DNA from: CAIWHR01 sp040007035
Lineage (GTDB): Bacteria; Pseudomonadota; Gammaproteobacteria; Burkholderiales; Casimicrobiaceae
Reading direction: 5' to 3'
Assembly: GCA_040007035.1 (NCBI GenBank)
Contig: JBDTVU010000050.1
Location: 1-22,024, forward strand
DNA: 22,024 nt
Part shown: positions 1 to 7,492 of the stretch, one piece after another
Layout of the letters: each line of letters starts with the position of its first letter
Position numbering within the stretch: position 1 is the first letter of the stretch
The notes under the pieces: model-generated
What the model was told of the DNA's origin: nothing
The model's input: only the letters and a program-made list of their open reading frames with translations
The model's database searches: none
Translations under genes and position numbers: made by a program

Positions 1-283
1 GGGTGAAGAAGTCGACCTTCACGTCGCCGTTGACCATGTGGCAGTAGGCGAAGAACGACGAGGCGGCGAACGCCGCGCACATCTGCAGCAGCTCGACGTC
101 GCCGGGCACCGGCCACGAGAACAGCTTGCGACCGACGATCGACACGATCGACATCGCGACCAGCCCGACGAAGACGAGGCCGCCGAAGATGGCGAGGTAC
201 TTCGTGAGCACCAGCAGGAACCGGCCGCCCGGACCGAAATTGCTCCGGCCGAGCGCCGGCACGTCGACCGACACGTCGTGCAC
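1..283 (-). CDS. TRAP transporter small permease (DctQ-like), partial
   Basis: Small membrane subunit of a tripartite ATP-independent periplasmic (TRAP) transporter, which imports organic acids with a solute-binding protein and a large DctM permease. About 94 residues are visible and the C-terminal end is cut by the left window edge. A hydrophobic helix lies at about residues 22-46 (YLAIFGGLVFVGLVAMSIVS), followed by GRKLFSWPVPGDVELLQ and then an aromatic-rich helix ending in HMVNGDVKVDFF; this PGDVEL...NGDVKVDFF pattern is typical of the DctQ family. The start is GTG at 283, chosen because AAGGAGG lies about 6 bases upstream. It is the last visible gene of the minus-strand paa/ior directon but is separated from the preceding thioesterase gene by 111 bases, so it may have its own promoter. 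The substrate is unknown; the context suggests an aromatic or aryl-carboxylic acid (inference). Confidence 0.85.
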   Translation of the reverse strand, partial: MHDVSVDVPALGRSNFGPGGRFLLVLTKYLAIFGGLVFVGLVAMSIVSIVGRKLFSWPVPGDVELLQMCAAFAASSFFAYCHMVNGDVKVDFFT

Positions 284-287
284 GACT

Positions 288-296
288 CTCCTCCTT
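288..296 (-). promoter_or_regulatory. Ribosome binding site of the TRAP small permease gene
   Basis: The minus strand reads AAGGAGGAG here, a near-perfect Shine-Dalgarno sequence, with a short spacer to the GTG at 283. It fixes the GTG start, because no ATG is suitably placed in that frame. Confidence 0.7.
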
Positions 297-366
297 GCCT
301 CCCGCGCTGTCCGTCTCTGAGGGGTGCGCGATGTCTTCCGCCGCCGCACGCTCTGACGGCGCGGCC

Positions 367-379
367 CGCGGTTACCGCG
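367..379. repeat. Short perfect palindrome in the leader of the TRAP gene
   Basis: CGCGGTTACCGCG is a 6+1+6 palindrome lying between the thioesterase stop (395) and the TRAP gene start (283). It could be an operator for a separate transporter promoter or part of a hairpin after the thioesterase gene. No T-run follows on the minus strand, so it is not a standard intrinsic terminator. In high-GC DNA a palindrome of this size can also arise by chance. Confidence 0.35.
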
Positions 380-394
380 ATAGTACCCGGTTCT

Positions 395-814
395 TCATTC
401 CAGCAACCGCCGGATGCCTTCCGGCGCCGGCACGCTCTGGATCCGCTTCGGGCCGTCGGGGTGGCGCTGCGCGAACAGCCGGACCTCCTCGCCCTCGGCC
501 AGCACGTCGTCGCCGCGGCGGATTACGTGCTTCATCACGAACGTCTTCACCCGCCACTCGGTGATCGTCGTCTCGACAGCAATTCTGTCACCGCAGGTCG
601 CCGGCCGCAGGAAGCGGACCGAGACCTCGGCCACCGGCGTGCCGACGATCCCGGTCGAGCGCTCGAGCTCGGGCCAGGACGGGACGCCGGCGGCCTCGAA
701 GAAATGGCGGGACGCCGCATCGATCCAGCGCAGGAAATTCGGATAGAACACGATCTGGTTCGGATCGCAATCGCCGAACTCGGCGGTGAATTCGGTGATG
801 TGACGATGACTCAT
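395..814 (-). CDS. 4-hydroxybenzoyl-CoA-type acyl-CoA thioesterase
   Basis: A hotdog-fold thioesterase of 139 aa that should hydrolyse an aryl- or acyl-CoA to the free acid and CoA in the cytoplasm. The N-terminal motif FGDCDPNQIVFYPNFLRWID (about residues 13-32) matches the 4-hydroxybenzoyl-CoA thioesterase family. Asp17 sits where the catalytic Asp of the Pseudomonas enzyme lies, and the GIVGTP motif near the middle also fits. Length is normal for the family (about 140 aa). The start at 814 overlaps the stop of the preceding dehydrogenase gene by four bases (ATGA, 811-814), so the two are translationally coupled. In this operon it may recycle CoA from dead-end aryl-CoA esters, parallel to PaaI; the true substrate cannot be read from the sequence. 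Confidence 0.88.
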   Translation of the reverse strand: MSHRHITEFTAEFGDCDPNQIVFYPNFLRWIDAASRHFFEAAGVPSWPELERSTGIVGTPVAEVSVRFLRPATCGDRIAVETTITEWRVKTFVMKHVIRRGDDVLAEGEEVRLFAQRHPDGPKRIQSVPAPEGIRRLLE

Positions 815-1905
815 GGGGTCTCGGTGGGGAGAAGGAAAAGGTCGGCGTCGCCGGTCCCGAGCGTCCGCGCGCAGCCGGCGAGCGCCTCGCGCGTGGGTCG
901 CGGCAGCGGGATGCCCGTCCGCTCGCGCTCGCGGGCGGCGATCCGCTCGGGCTCGCCGGGCAGGTGGATGCCGTCGCCGACGGCGGGCTGCGGCGATCCG
1001 CGCAGCCATGCCGCGAGCCGCTCGACCTGCCGCGCGAACTCGTCCGCTGCGCAGAGCTTGTCCGGCGCGAACACGATCGACAGCATGTTGTTGATCATCG
1101 GGCTCGGCTGCGGACGTCGGTCCTGGACCTGGCCGCCGGACAGCGCGCCGCCGAGGAGCTCGCACATCACCGCGAGCGCGAACCCCTTGTGCCCGCCGAA
1201 CGGCAGCAGCGCGCCCATCGGGTCGCCGCACATCGCCGCCGGGTCGTCGGTAGGCCGGCCTTGTGCGTCGATGATCGTCCCAGGCGCGAGCCGGCGCCCC
1301 GCGTCGTAGGCGACGCGCACCTTGCCGTAGGCGACCGTGCTGGTCGCGCAGTCGAGAACCAGCGGATGCGGTGCGTGCGGCACCGCCACGCAGAACGGAT
1401 CGGTCGCGAGCCGGGCGTCGAGCCCGCCGAACGGCGCGACGAGCGGCTGCGCCAGCACGTTGACGAAATGGATCGACGCGAAGCCGGCCGCCGCACACTG
1501 CTCGCCCCAGCGGCCGATCCGCGCCAGATGATGCGTGTTCGCGAGGCCGACGAGCGCGATGCCGGTGACGCGGGCGCGCTCGACCGCGAGGTTCATCGCT
1601 TCCTCGCCGATCGCCTGGCCGAAGCCTTTATGCCCGTCGAGCCCGAGGATCGCGCCGTAGTCCGCCACGACGCGGATGTGCTGCCCTGGCCGCACCAGCT
1701 CCAGCCGGAGGTTGGACAGGTAGGTCGGCACGAGGCCGATGCCGTGCGAGTCGTGGCCGTAGAGATTTGCCTCGACGAGGCCGTCGGCGACCTGCGCCGC
1801 CTCCGTCGCATCGCACCCGGCGGCGGTGAACAGGCGGGCGACTGCGCCCTTCAGCGCAGGCGCGGGAATCCTGCGCACGCCCGGATCGTCGGCGGGATCG
1901 CGCAT
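811..1905 (-). CDS. Ldh_2-family malate/L-lactate (2-hydroxyacid) dehydrogenase
   Basis: NAD(P)-dependent 2-hydroxyacid/2-oxoacid oxidoreductase of the Ldh_2 (malate/L-lactate/ureidoglycolate dehydrogenase) family, 364 aa, close to the usual 330-360. Visible family marks are the N-terminal helical region with HDSHGIGLVP (His54), GLDGHKGFGQ, the NTHHLARIGRWGEQ segment, the FVNVLAQPLVAPFGG stretch and LPFGGHKGFALAVM. It starts six bases after the iorB stop and overlaps the thioesterase start by four bases, so it is in the same transcript. Members of this family such as E. coli YbiC/HcxB reduce phenylpyruvate and related 2-oxoacids. Beside iorAB, a role converting phenyllactate or indolelactate to the arylpyruvate is plausible (inference). 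Malate or lactate dehydrogenase remains possible. Confidence 0.88.
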   Translation of the reverse strand: MRDPADDPGVRRIPAPALKGAVARLFTAAGCDATEAAQVADGLVEANLYGHDSHGIGLVPTYLSNLRLELVRPGQHIRVVADYGAILGLDGHKGFGQAIGEEAMNLAVERARVTGIALVGLANTHHLARIGRWGEQCAAAGFASIHFVNVLAQPLVAPFGGLDARLATDPFCVAVPHAPHPLVLDCATSTVAYGKVRVAYDAGRRLAPGTIIDAQGRPTDDPAAMCGDPMGALLPFGGHKGFALAVMCELLGGALSGGQVQDRRPQPSPMINNMLSIVFAPDKLCAADEFARQVERLAAWLRGSPQPAVGDGIHLPGEPERIAARERERTGIPLPRPTREALAGCARTLGTGDADLFLLPTETP

Positions 1906-1911
1906 CGTGCG

Positions 1912-3498
1912 TCAGCCGCGACCGCTCGGAGCGGACGGTGCCGGCCGACGCTTCGTCCAGACGATCGGCTGCGGGCGGACGGCGCGGGGCGGCACTTGAT
2001 GCTGCGCCAGCATCCGGTCGAGCGCCACGCCGCCTTCGTCGGCGAGCGCCGCCTCGCGCGCGTCGCGAATCGCCGCCGCGCGCTCGACTGCTCCGGCGAA
2101 TGCGCCGCCCGCCGCGAGATGGTCGACGATGTGGGCGAGGTTGTCCTTGCCGCGGTCGTTGGTCGCGCCATAACCCTTGATCAGCCGACCGCAGAGTGCG
2201 AGTTCGTGCGCGCACGTCCAATCGTCGCGCGCGGCCGCCTCGATCGCGGCGAGCCAGCGCTCGATCGCCGCCTGCTCGGCGGCGTAACGCGAGCCGCGGC
2301 GGCGCAGCCAGCGCAGCGACGCCAGCGTGCGCAGCGTGGCGTGGCCGAACATTCCGTCGGCACGCACGTGCAGCGCCAGCGCGAACGGACCCTTGCCACA
2401 CAACTGCCGGCGTCGGTCCCAGGCGACGACACGGCGGGCAAGCGCCGCGGGCAGCAGCGCGGCGAACTCGGCCGCTCCCGGCTTGAAATAGTCGACGATC
2501 CGGACCACGTCGCCGTCGGTCGCCGCCACCTCGCGCCGGACGCGGACGTAGCGGCTGGCGCGGCACTTGAGGTCGGCGACGCGGACGATGTCGTCGAACG
2601 CCATCCACAGCGCGAGGAAGCGCGCCGTCTCGCGCGTCAATGCGTGGCCGTGGCTGGCGGCCGGGTCGACTGCGCGCTCCGCGGCGAGAATCCGGTCGAG
2701 CCGCCGCAGATACAGGTCCGCGTACGCGACGTCCTGATAGTCGATTTGCCGCGCGTAACCGATGTCGACGATGTCGCGCGCAGCGGCGGGGAATGCCGCG
2801 GTCGCCGGTGACGACGGCGCGACGGCAGGTGGCTCGGTCGCCGCGGCGGCCGGCGGACGGTCTTCCGCCTGCACCGCGGCCCAGCCGAGCGCGAAGCCGG
2901 CAAGGCTTGCGTCGACACCGAGGCCGGACGCGCGGATCGCCGCCTCGTACGCGTCGCGCGCGAACGGGAGCACGCCGCTGCCGGCGATCGCGCCGAACAT
3001 CACCGCGCTGACCACGGTGCCGGCATCGCGCGCCGCGCCTTCCATGTCGAACGCGGCGAGCCGGCGGCTGTGCCGGCGGAGGACGTCCTGCAGGCGGTCC
3101 GACGCGAAGCGGCCGTCGCCCTGCGCCATCTTCTCGGTGGTGGTCAGCGTCCGCGACGTCGACGCGACGACGAACGTGCGCTCGGCGCTCGCCATCCCGG
3201 TCTGCACGCTGCGCGCCGCCTCCATCAGCTCGGAGGCGACGAAGAGATCGATGCCGCCGGGCACCGGCAGCAGCGACAGCACCGGCGCCCGTCCGCCGAG
3301 CGCGGCCACCGGCACCGGATGCACCTCGACGTAGTAGGTGGTCGCCCCGGTCCGCTGCGCGACGCCGGGAATCGACGTCGACTGCGCCGCGTAGCCCGCC
3401 TCGCGCGCGACGTCGACCAGCCACTCGGCGAGCACGCCGCCGCCCTGGCCGCCGAGCGCGGAGATCAGTACCGTGATCGGCTGCGTCGCGGACGTCAT
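1912..3498 (-). CDS. iorB: Indolepyruvate/arylpyruvate:ferredoxin oxidoreductase beta subunit, long form
   Basis: Second subunit of the 2-oxoacid:ferredoxin oxidoreductase that converts indolepyruvate or phenylpyruvate plus CoA to the aryl-acetyl-CoA, CO2 and reduced ferredoxin. It has 528 aa, against about 200 for classical archaeal IorB. Residues 1-205 form the POR-gamma-type domain, with ISALGGQGGGVLAEWL at 12-27 and the SIPGVAQRTGATTYYVE segment. A Pro/Ala-rich linker follows at about 211-242. The remaining ~285 residues form a second domain that, in the single-chain bacterial IorAB fusions, corresponds to a domain of unknown function (DUF6537-like, from memory). The ATG at 3498 overlaps the iorA stop by four bases (ATGA), implying coupled translation and stoichiometric assembly. 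The Ldh_2 gene follows after six bases. Confidence 0.9.
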   Translation of the reverse strand: MTSATQPITVLISALGGQGGGVLAEWLVDVAREAGYAAQSTSIPGVAQRTGATTYYVEVHPVPVAALGGRAPVLSLLPVPGGIDLFVASELMEAARSVQTGMASAERTFVVASTSRTLTTTEKMAQGDGRFASDRLQDVLRRHSRRLAAFDMEGAARDAGTVVSAVMFGAIAGSGVLPFARDAYEAAIRASGLGVDASLAGFALGWAAVQAEDRPPAAAATEPPAVAPSSPATAAFPAAARDIVDIGYARQIDYQDVAYADLYLRRLDRILAAERAVDPAASHGHALTRETARFLALWMAFDDIVRVADLKCRASRYVRVRREVAATDGDVVRIVDYFKPGAAEFAALLPAALARRVVAWDRRRQLCGKGPFALALHVRADGMFGHATLRTLASLRWLRRRGSRYAAEQAAIERWLAAIEAAARDDWTCAHELALCGRLIKGYGATNDRGKDNLAHIVDHLAAGGAFAGAVERAAAIRDAREAALADEGGVALDRMLAQHQVPPRAVRPQPIVWTKRRPAPSAPSGRG

Positions 3499-5648
3499 GT
3501 CGCAGGCCTCGACTGCGTCACCGCGCGGCGCACGCTCGCCAGCAGACGCTCGTGCCAGCCGGGATTCTGGACCACCTCCGCGCGATAGAACGACGGGCAC
3601 AGCGACGCGGCGTGCGCGTTCTCGCCGCACAGGCCGCAGCCGACACAGCCGTCCAACACTGTGGCGACGGGGTCGACTTTCAGCGGATCCGGGCTCGCCT
3701 TCACGGACAACGTCGGGCAGCCGGACAGCCGGATGCACGAGTGGTCGCCCGAGCAGGTGTCCTCGTCGACGCCGTACTTGACGCGGACGACGCGCTTGCC
3801 GCGCTTCAGCAGCCCCGTCCGCCACGGCTTCACCCGACGCTGCCGTTCGAGCTGGCACTCGCCCTCGGCGATGATGACCTTGAGCCCGGCGAAATCGGCG
3901 GTGAACGCGTCGTCGAGCGTGCGCCGCATCTCGTTCACGTCGTAGCTGTCGACAACGCGGATCCAGCGCACGCCGATCCCCTGCAGCGTCCGCTCGATCG
4001 TCTGGTTGGTGTGGACGAGGCTCTCCTGCTTCTGCGTCGACGCCTCCTTCACCGCGTCGGTCGGCGTCGACAGAATCTCCTGCGTGCCGGTCGCCGACGT
4101 GTACCCGTTCTTGAAGATCAGCAGCACCGCGTCGTCCCGATTGAAGAGCGCCGACGATACGCCGGTGAGGAGGCCGTTGTGCCAGAACCCGCCGTCGCCC
4201 ATCACCGCAAGCGTTCGTCGACGCATCATCGGCGAGACGCCGGCGCGGCTGGCGAGACTCATCCCGTAGCCGAGGATCGAGTGCCCGATCGAGAACGGCT
4301 CGAACGACGCGAACGAATGGCAGCCGATGTCGGCGGCGACGTGGACGCGGCCGACGTCCTGCTGCGCGAGCTTCAGCGCGGCGAACACCGGCCGCTCGGG
4401 ACAGCCAATGCAGAAATTCGGCGGCCGTGGCGGCAACGGCGCGCCGAGCTCCTCCGCCACCGCGTCGCGGCGCGCGTCGGTGGCGGCGAGCCATGCGCGG
4501 CCGGCGTGGAGCGGCAGGTCCGGCGCGTGCCGGTCGAGGAACGCGGCAAGGCCGCGGGCGAGCGCCTCAACCGTGTACTCGCCGGCCATCGGCAGCACGT
4601 CCTTGCCCGCGATCGCCGTGGCGACACTCTGCCGCCGCAGCGTGGCGAGGATCTCCTGCTCGATGAACTCCGGTTGCCCCTCTTCGACGACCAGCACCGC
4701 ATTCTTGCCGGCGCAGAAGTCGCGGATCTGGTCGGGTGCCAGCGGGTAGACGACGTTGAGGCACAGGATCGGCACCGCGCCGGTGCCGAATTCATCGGCG
4801 AGACCGAACTGCTGCAGCGCGCGGACGAGCGAGTTGTAGAGGCCGCCCTGGACGACGATGCCGAGGTCGGCGCGCGTGCCGCCGAAGGTCTCGTTCAGCC
4901 CGTTGTCGACGATGTGGCGCCGCGCCGCCGGCAGCCGCTCGCTGCTCTTCAGCTTCTCGTGGCGGAACGTGACCGGCGGATGCGCAAGCCGCGCGTAATC
5001 GAACGCGGCCGGATCGTCCAGCAGATGCTTCGCCGACATCGGCGGCGCCACGTTGTCGCTGCAGGCGAAGCTGCCGCGGACGTGGCAGGCGCGGATCCGA
5101 AGCTGCAGCATCGCCGGCATGTTCGACGCTTCCGACAGCAGGAACGCCTCTTCGACGATGCGGACCATCCGCGCGAGGTCCGGCCGCGGGTCGAGCAGCA
5201 GCAGCGACGATTTCAGCGCGAAGGCGTAGGTGCGCTCCTGGATGACGCTGGCGCCTTCGCCGTAGTCCTCGCCGACGACGATCAGCGCGCCGCCGGTGAC
5301 GCCGGGCGAGGCGAGGTTCGACAGCGCGTCGGCGGCGACGTTGGTGCCGACGATCGATTTCCAGGTGACGGCACCGCGCAGCGGATAGTGGATCGACGCG
5401 CCGAGCATCGCGGCGGCCGACGCCTCGTTCGAGCAGGCCTCGACGTGGACGCCGAGTTCGTCGAGATAGTCCTTCGACTGGACGAGGACGTCGAGCAGGT
5501 GCGACACCGGCGCGCCCTGGTAGCCGCCGACGTACGCGACGCCGGACTGCAGCAGCGCCTTGGTGATCGCGAGGATGCCCTCGCCATGGAACGTCTCGCC
5601 GTGTCCGCGGCGCAGCATCCGCGCTTCGTTGCTGAACGAGACTTCCAC
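3495..5648 (-). CDS. iorA: Indolepyruvate/arylpyruvate:ferredoxin oxidoreductase alpha subunit
   Basis: Large TPP- and iron-sulfur-containing subunit, 717 aa with the GTG start at 5648. Visible in order: an N-terminal pyrimidine-binding-type domain with GGYQGAPVSHLLDVL; the central NFCIGCPERPVF segment; the TPP-binding motif GDGGFWHNG (about 484-492) running to FKNGYTSATG (Asn514-Tyr516); and a C-terminal ferredoxin-like part with Cys632, 638, 644, 668, 671, 674 and 684, including CVGCGLC, for [4Fe-4S] clusters. The residues expected for function are present. Known relatives use indolepyruvate, phenylpyruvate or hydroxyphenylpyruvate. The position between paaK and iorB inside a paa operon points to phenylpyruvate, feeding phenylacetyl-CoA directly (inference). 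The enzyme class is usually oxygen-sensitive, which is notable beside the O2-dependent PaaABCE. Confidence 0.92.
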   Translation of the reverse strand: MEVSFSNEARMLRRGHGETFHGEGILAITKALLQSGVAYVGGYQGAPVSHLLDVLVQSKDYLDELGVHVEACSNEASAAAMLGASIHYPLRGAVTWKSIVGTNVAADALSNLASPGVTGGALIVVGEDYGEGASVIQERTYAFALKSSLLLLDPRPDLARMVRIVEEAFLLSEASNMPAMLQLRIRACHVRGSFACSDNVAPPMSAKHLLDDPAAFDYARLAHPPVTFRHEKLKSSERLPAARRHIVDNGLNETFGGTRADLGIVVQGGLYNSLVRALQQFGLADEFGTGAVPILCLNVVYPLAPDQIRDFCAGKNAVLVVEEGQPEFIEQEILATLRRQSVATAIAGKDVLPMAGEYTVEALARGLAAFLDRHAPDLPLHAGRAWLAATDARRDAVAEELGAPLPPRPPNFCIGCPERPVFAALKLAQQDVGRVHVAADIGCHSFASFEPFSIGHSILGYGMSLASRAGVSPMMRRRTLAVMGDGGFWHNGLLTGVSSALFNRDDAVLLIFKNGYTSATGTQEILSTPTDAVKEASTQKQESLVHTNQTIERTLQGIGVRWIRVVDSYDVNEMRRTLDDAFTADFAGLKVIIAEGECQLERQRRVKPWRTGLLKRGKRVVRVKYGVDEDTCSGDHSCIRLSGCPTLSVKASPDPLKVDPVATVLDGCVGCGLCGENAHAASLCPSFYRAEVVQNPGWHERLLASVRRAVTQSRPAT

Positions 5649-5653
5649 CGGTT

Positions 5654-5659
5654 CCTCCT
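5654..5659 (-). promoter_or_regulatory. Ribosome binding site deciding the iorA GTG start
   Basis: AGGAGG on the minus strand lies five bases before GTG 5648. The next in-frame ATG (MLRRG, ten residues further in) has no such site, and the long open frame upstream runs through paaK sequence. GTG 5648 is therefore the supported start. Confidence 0.75.
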
Positions 5660-5689
5660 GCGCCGGCCGGCGGGAGCGCCGGCGGCGGA

Positions 5690-6997
5690 TCAGCCCTTCG
5701 GCCGTTTGTCGACGATGCGCCGCGCCTTGCCGAGCGAGCGCTCGATGCCGCCGGGCGCGGTCACCCGCACCTCGGCCGTCACGCCGATCAGCGACTTGAT
5801 GTGATGGGCGAGCCGGCCACCGGCCGCTTCGCCATCGGCTGAACCGGCGCCGGGTGAGCGCTCGACCACCACCGTCATCTCGTCGAGGTTCTTCGGCCGC
5901 GTGATCTCGATCTGGTAGTGCGGCACCAGCTCGGACTCCTTCAGGATCAGCTCCTCGACCTGCGTCGGGAACACGTTGACGCCGCGGATGATCATCATGT
6001 CGTCGGAACGGCCGGTGATCTTCTCCATCCGCCGCATCGCGCGCGCGGTGGGCGGCAGCAGCCGGGTGAGGTCGCGCGTCCGATAGCGGATCATCGGCAG
6101 CGCTTCCTTGGTCAGCGACGTGAATACCAGCTCGCCCTTCTCGCCATCCGGCAGCACGCGGCCGGTCTCCGGATCGATGACTTCCGGATAGTAGTGGTCT
6201 TCCCAGACGGTGAGCCCGTCCTTGGTCTCGACGCACTCCTGCGCGACGCCGGGGCCCATGATCTCGGACAATCCGTAGATGTCGATAGCATCGAGGCCGA
6301 GCTTCGCCTCGATCGCCACCCGCATCGCCGGCGTCCACGGCTCGGCGCCGAAGATGCCGATCTTGAGCGACGACGCCCGCGGGTCGAGGCCCTGACGTTC
6401 CATCTCCTCGGCGATCGCCAGCATGTACGACGGCGTCACCATGATGATGTCGGGCTTGAAGTCGTTGATGAGCTGCACCTGCTTCTCGGTCTGGCCGCCC
6501 GACATCGGGATCACCGTCGCGCCGAGCCGCTCAGCGCCGTAGTGCGCGCCGAGGCCGCCGGTGAACAGGCCGTAGCCGTACGCCACGTGGATGATGTCGC
6601 CGGCGCGACCGCCGGCGGCGCGGATCGACCGCGCCATCAGGTTCGCCCAGACGTCGATGTCCTTCGCCGTGTAGCCGACGACGGTCGGCTTGCCGGTGGT
6701 GCCGGACGATGCATGGATCCGCACCACCTGCTGCCTTGGTACCGCGAACATCCCGAACGGATAGTTGTCGCGCAGGTCCGACTTGACGGTGAACGGGAAC
6801 TTCGCGAGGTCGGCGAGAGATTTCACGTCGCGCGGATGCACGCCGGCAGCGTCGAATTTCCGCCGGTAGTGCGGGACGTTGTCGTAGGCGTGCGCGAGCG
6901 ACCAGCGAAGCCGCTCGAGCTGCAATGCGACGAGCTCGGCGCGGCTGGCGGTTTCGATCGGCTCGAGATCGCCGGGTTTCGGTTGACGGACAGGCAT
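5690..6997 (-). CDS. paaK: Phenylacetate-CoA ligase
   Basis: AMP-forming ligase that activates phenylacetate with ATP and CoA to phenylacetyl-CoA, the entry step of the pathway. Its 435 aa is the usual PaaK length. The phosphate-binding loop is SSGTTGKP at 97-104. The GYGLFTGGLG, GIFGAEPWT, YGLSEIMGPG and RYRTRDLT motifs follow in order. The C-terminal AMP-binding domain carries MIIRGVNVFPTQVEE and the catalytic-lysine motif SLGKARRI (Lys424). The start at 6997 is backed by GGAGGAG a few bases upstream. It lies 30 bases after paaI and 41 bases before iorA, in the same direction. Confidence 0.96.
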   Translation of the reverse strand: MPVRQPKPGDLEPIETASRAELVALQLERLRWSLAHAYDNVPHYRRKFDAAGVHPRDVKSLADLAKFPFTVKSDLRDNYPFGMFAVPRQQVVRIHASSGTTGKPTVVGYTAKDIDVWANLMARSIRAAGGRAGDIIHVAYGYGLFTGGLGAHYGAERLGATVIPMSGGQTEKQVQLINDFKPDIIMVTPSYMLAIAEEMERQGLDPRASSLKIGIFGAEPWTPAMRVAIEAKLGLDAIDIYGLSEIMGPGVAQECVETKDGLTVWEDHYYPEVIDPETGRVLPDGEKGELVFTSLTKEALPMIRYRTRDLTRLLPPTARAMRRMEKITGRSDDMMIIRGVNVFPTQVEELILKESELVPHYQIEITRPKNLDEMTVVVERSPGAGSADGEAAGGRLAHHIKSLIGVTAEVRVTAPGGIERSLGKARRIVDKRPKG

Positions 6998-7027
6998 GGC
7001 TCCTCCTCGGGAATGCGCCGCGGTGCC

Positions 7028-7492
7028 TCAGGCCGCGGGCGCGTCGATCACGTGGCCCTTGATCCGGTAGCTCTTGCCCCGGAACAGCGCGATCTTCTCG
7101 CCGCGCTGGTTGACCACCTCGATGTCGTAGACGCCGGTGCGGCCGCTGGCGCTCCTCTCCTGCCCGACCGCAGTCAGCACGTCGCCTTCACGCGCCGGGG
7201 CGAGGAAATCGATGCCGCAGCCCGACGCGACGGTGTTGAGATTGTAGCTGTTGCACGCATATGCGAATGCGCTGTCGGCGAGCAGGAAGATGAAGCCGCC
7301 GTGGCAGATCGCGTGGCCGTTCAGCATGTCGCGGCGGACCGTCATCGCGAGCTCCGCGTGCCCCGGCGCGACCCGGACGATTCGCATCCCGAGGCCCTGC
7401 GTCGCGCCGTCGCGCGCCCACATGCTCGCCGCAACGCGCTCGGCAAGCGCCTGCGCCTCGGTTGCCGAGAGCGCCGGATGGTGCTCACCCAT
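7028..7492 (-). CDS. paaI: Phenylacetyl-CoA thioesterase PaaI
   Basis: Hotdog-fold thioesterase of 154 aa that hydrolyses phenylacetyl-CoA and hydroxylated derivatives, thought to free CoA when the ring-oxidising steps stall. The family signature NGHAICHGGFIFLLADSAFA (about 59-78) is intact, with Asp73 at the position expected for the catalytic acid, followed by GCGIDFLAPAREGDVLTA. I chose the ATG at 7492 because GGGAGG lies eight bases upstream and the protein then matches the usual 140-155 aa. It overlaps the end of paaH by eight bases, typical of coupled paaH-paaI pairs. Confidence 0.93.
   Translation of the reverse strand: MGEHHPALSATEAQALAERVAASMWARDGATQGLGMRIVRVAPGHAELAMTVRRDMLNGHAICHGGFIFLLADSAFAYACNSYNLNTVASGCGIDFLAPAREGDVLTAVGQERSASGRTGVYDIEVVNQRGEKIALFRGKSYRIKGHVIDAPAA

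Noticed and set aside
1628..3424. 598-codon minus-strand frame overlapping iorB in another frame
   Set aside because: Arg/Gly-rich shadow; the iorB frame carries the GGQGGG motif and matched operon spacing.
5649..5689. GC-rich palindromic run between paaK and iorA as a terminator
   Set aside because: The 41-base gap has GCCGGC repeats but no U-tract, and iorA follows at once with a strong ribosome site, so termination is unlikely.
3552..5804. 750-codon plus-strand open frame opposite iorA
   Set aside because: Its translation is low-complexity Arg/Ala/Asp-rich text without any family motif, while the minus strand encodes a complete IorA with TPP and iron-sulfur motifs. Long antisense frames are expected in high-GC coding DNA.
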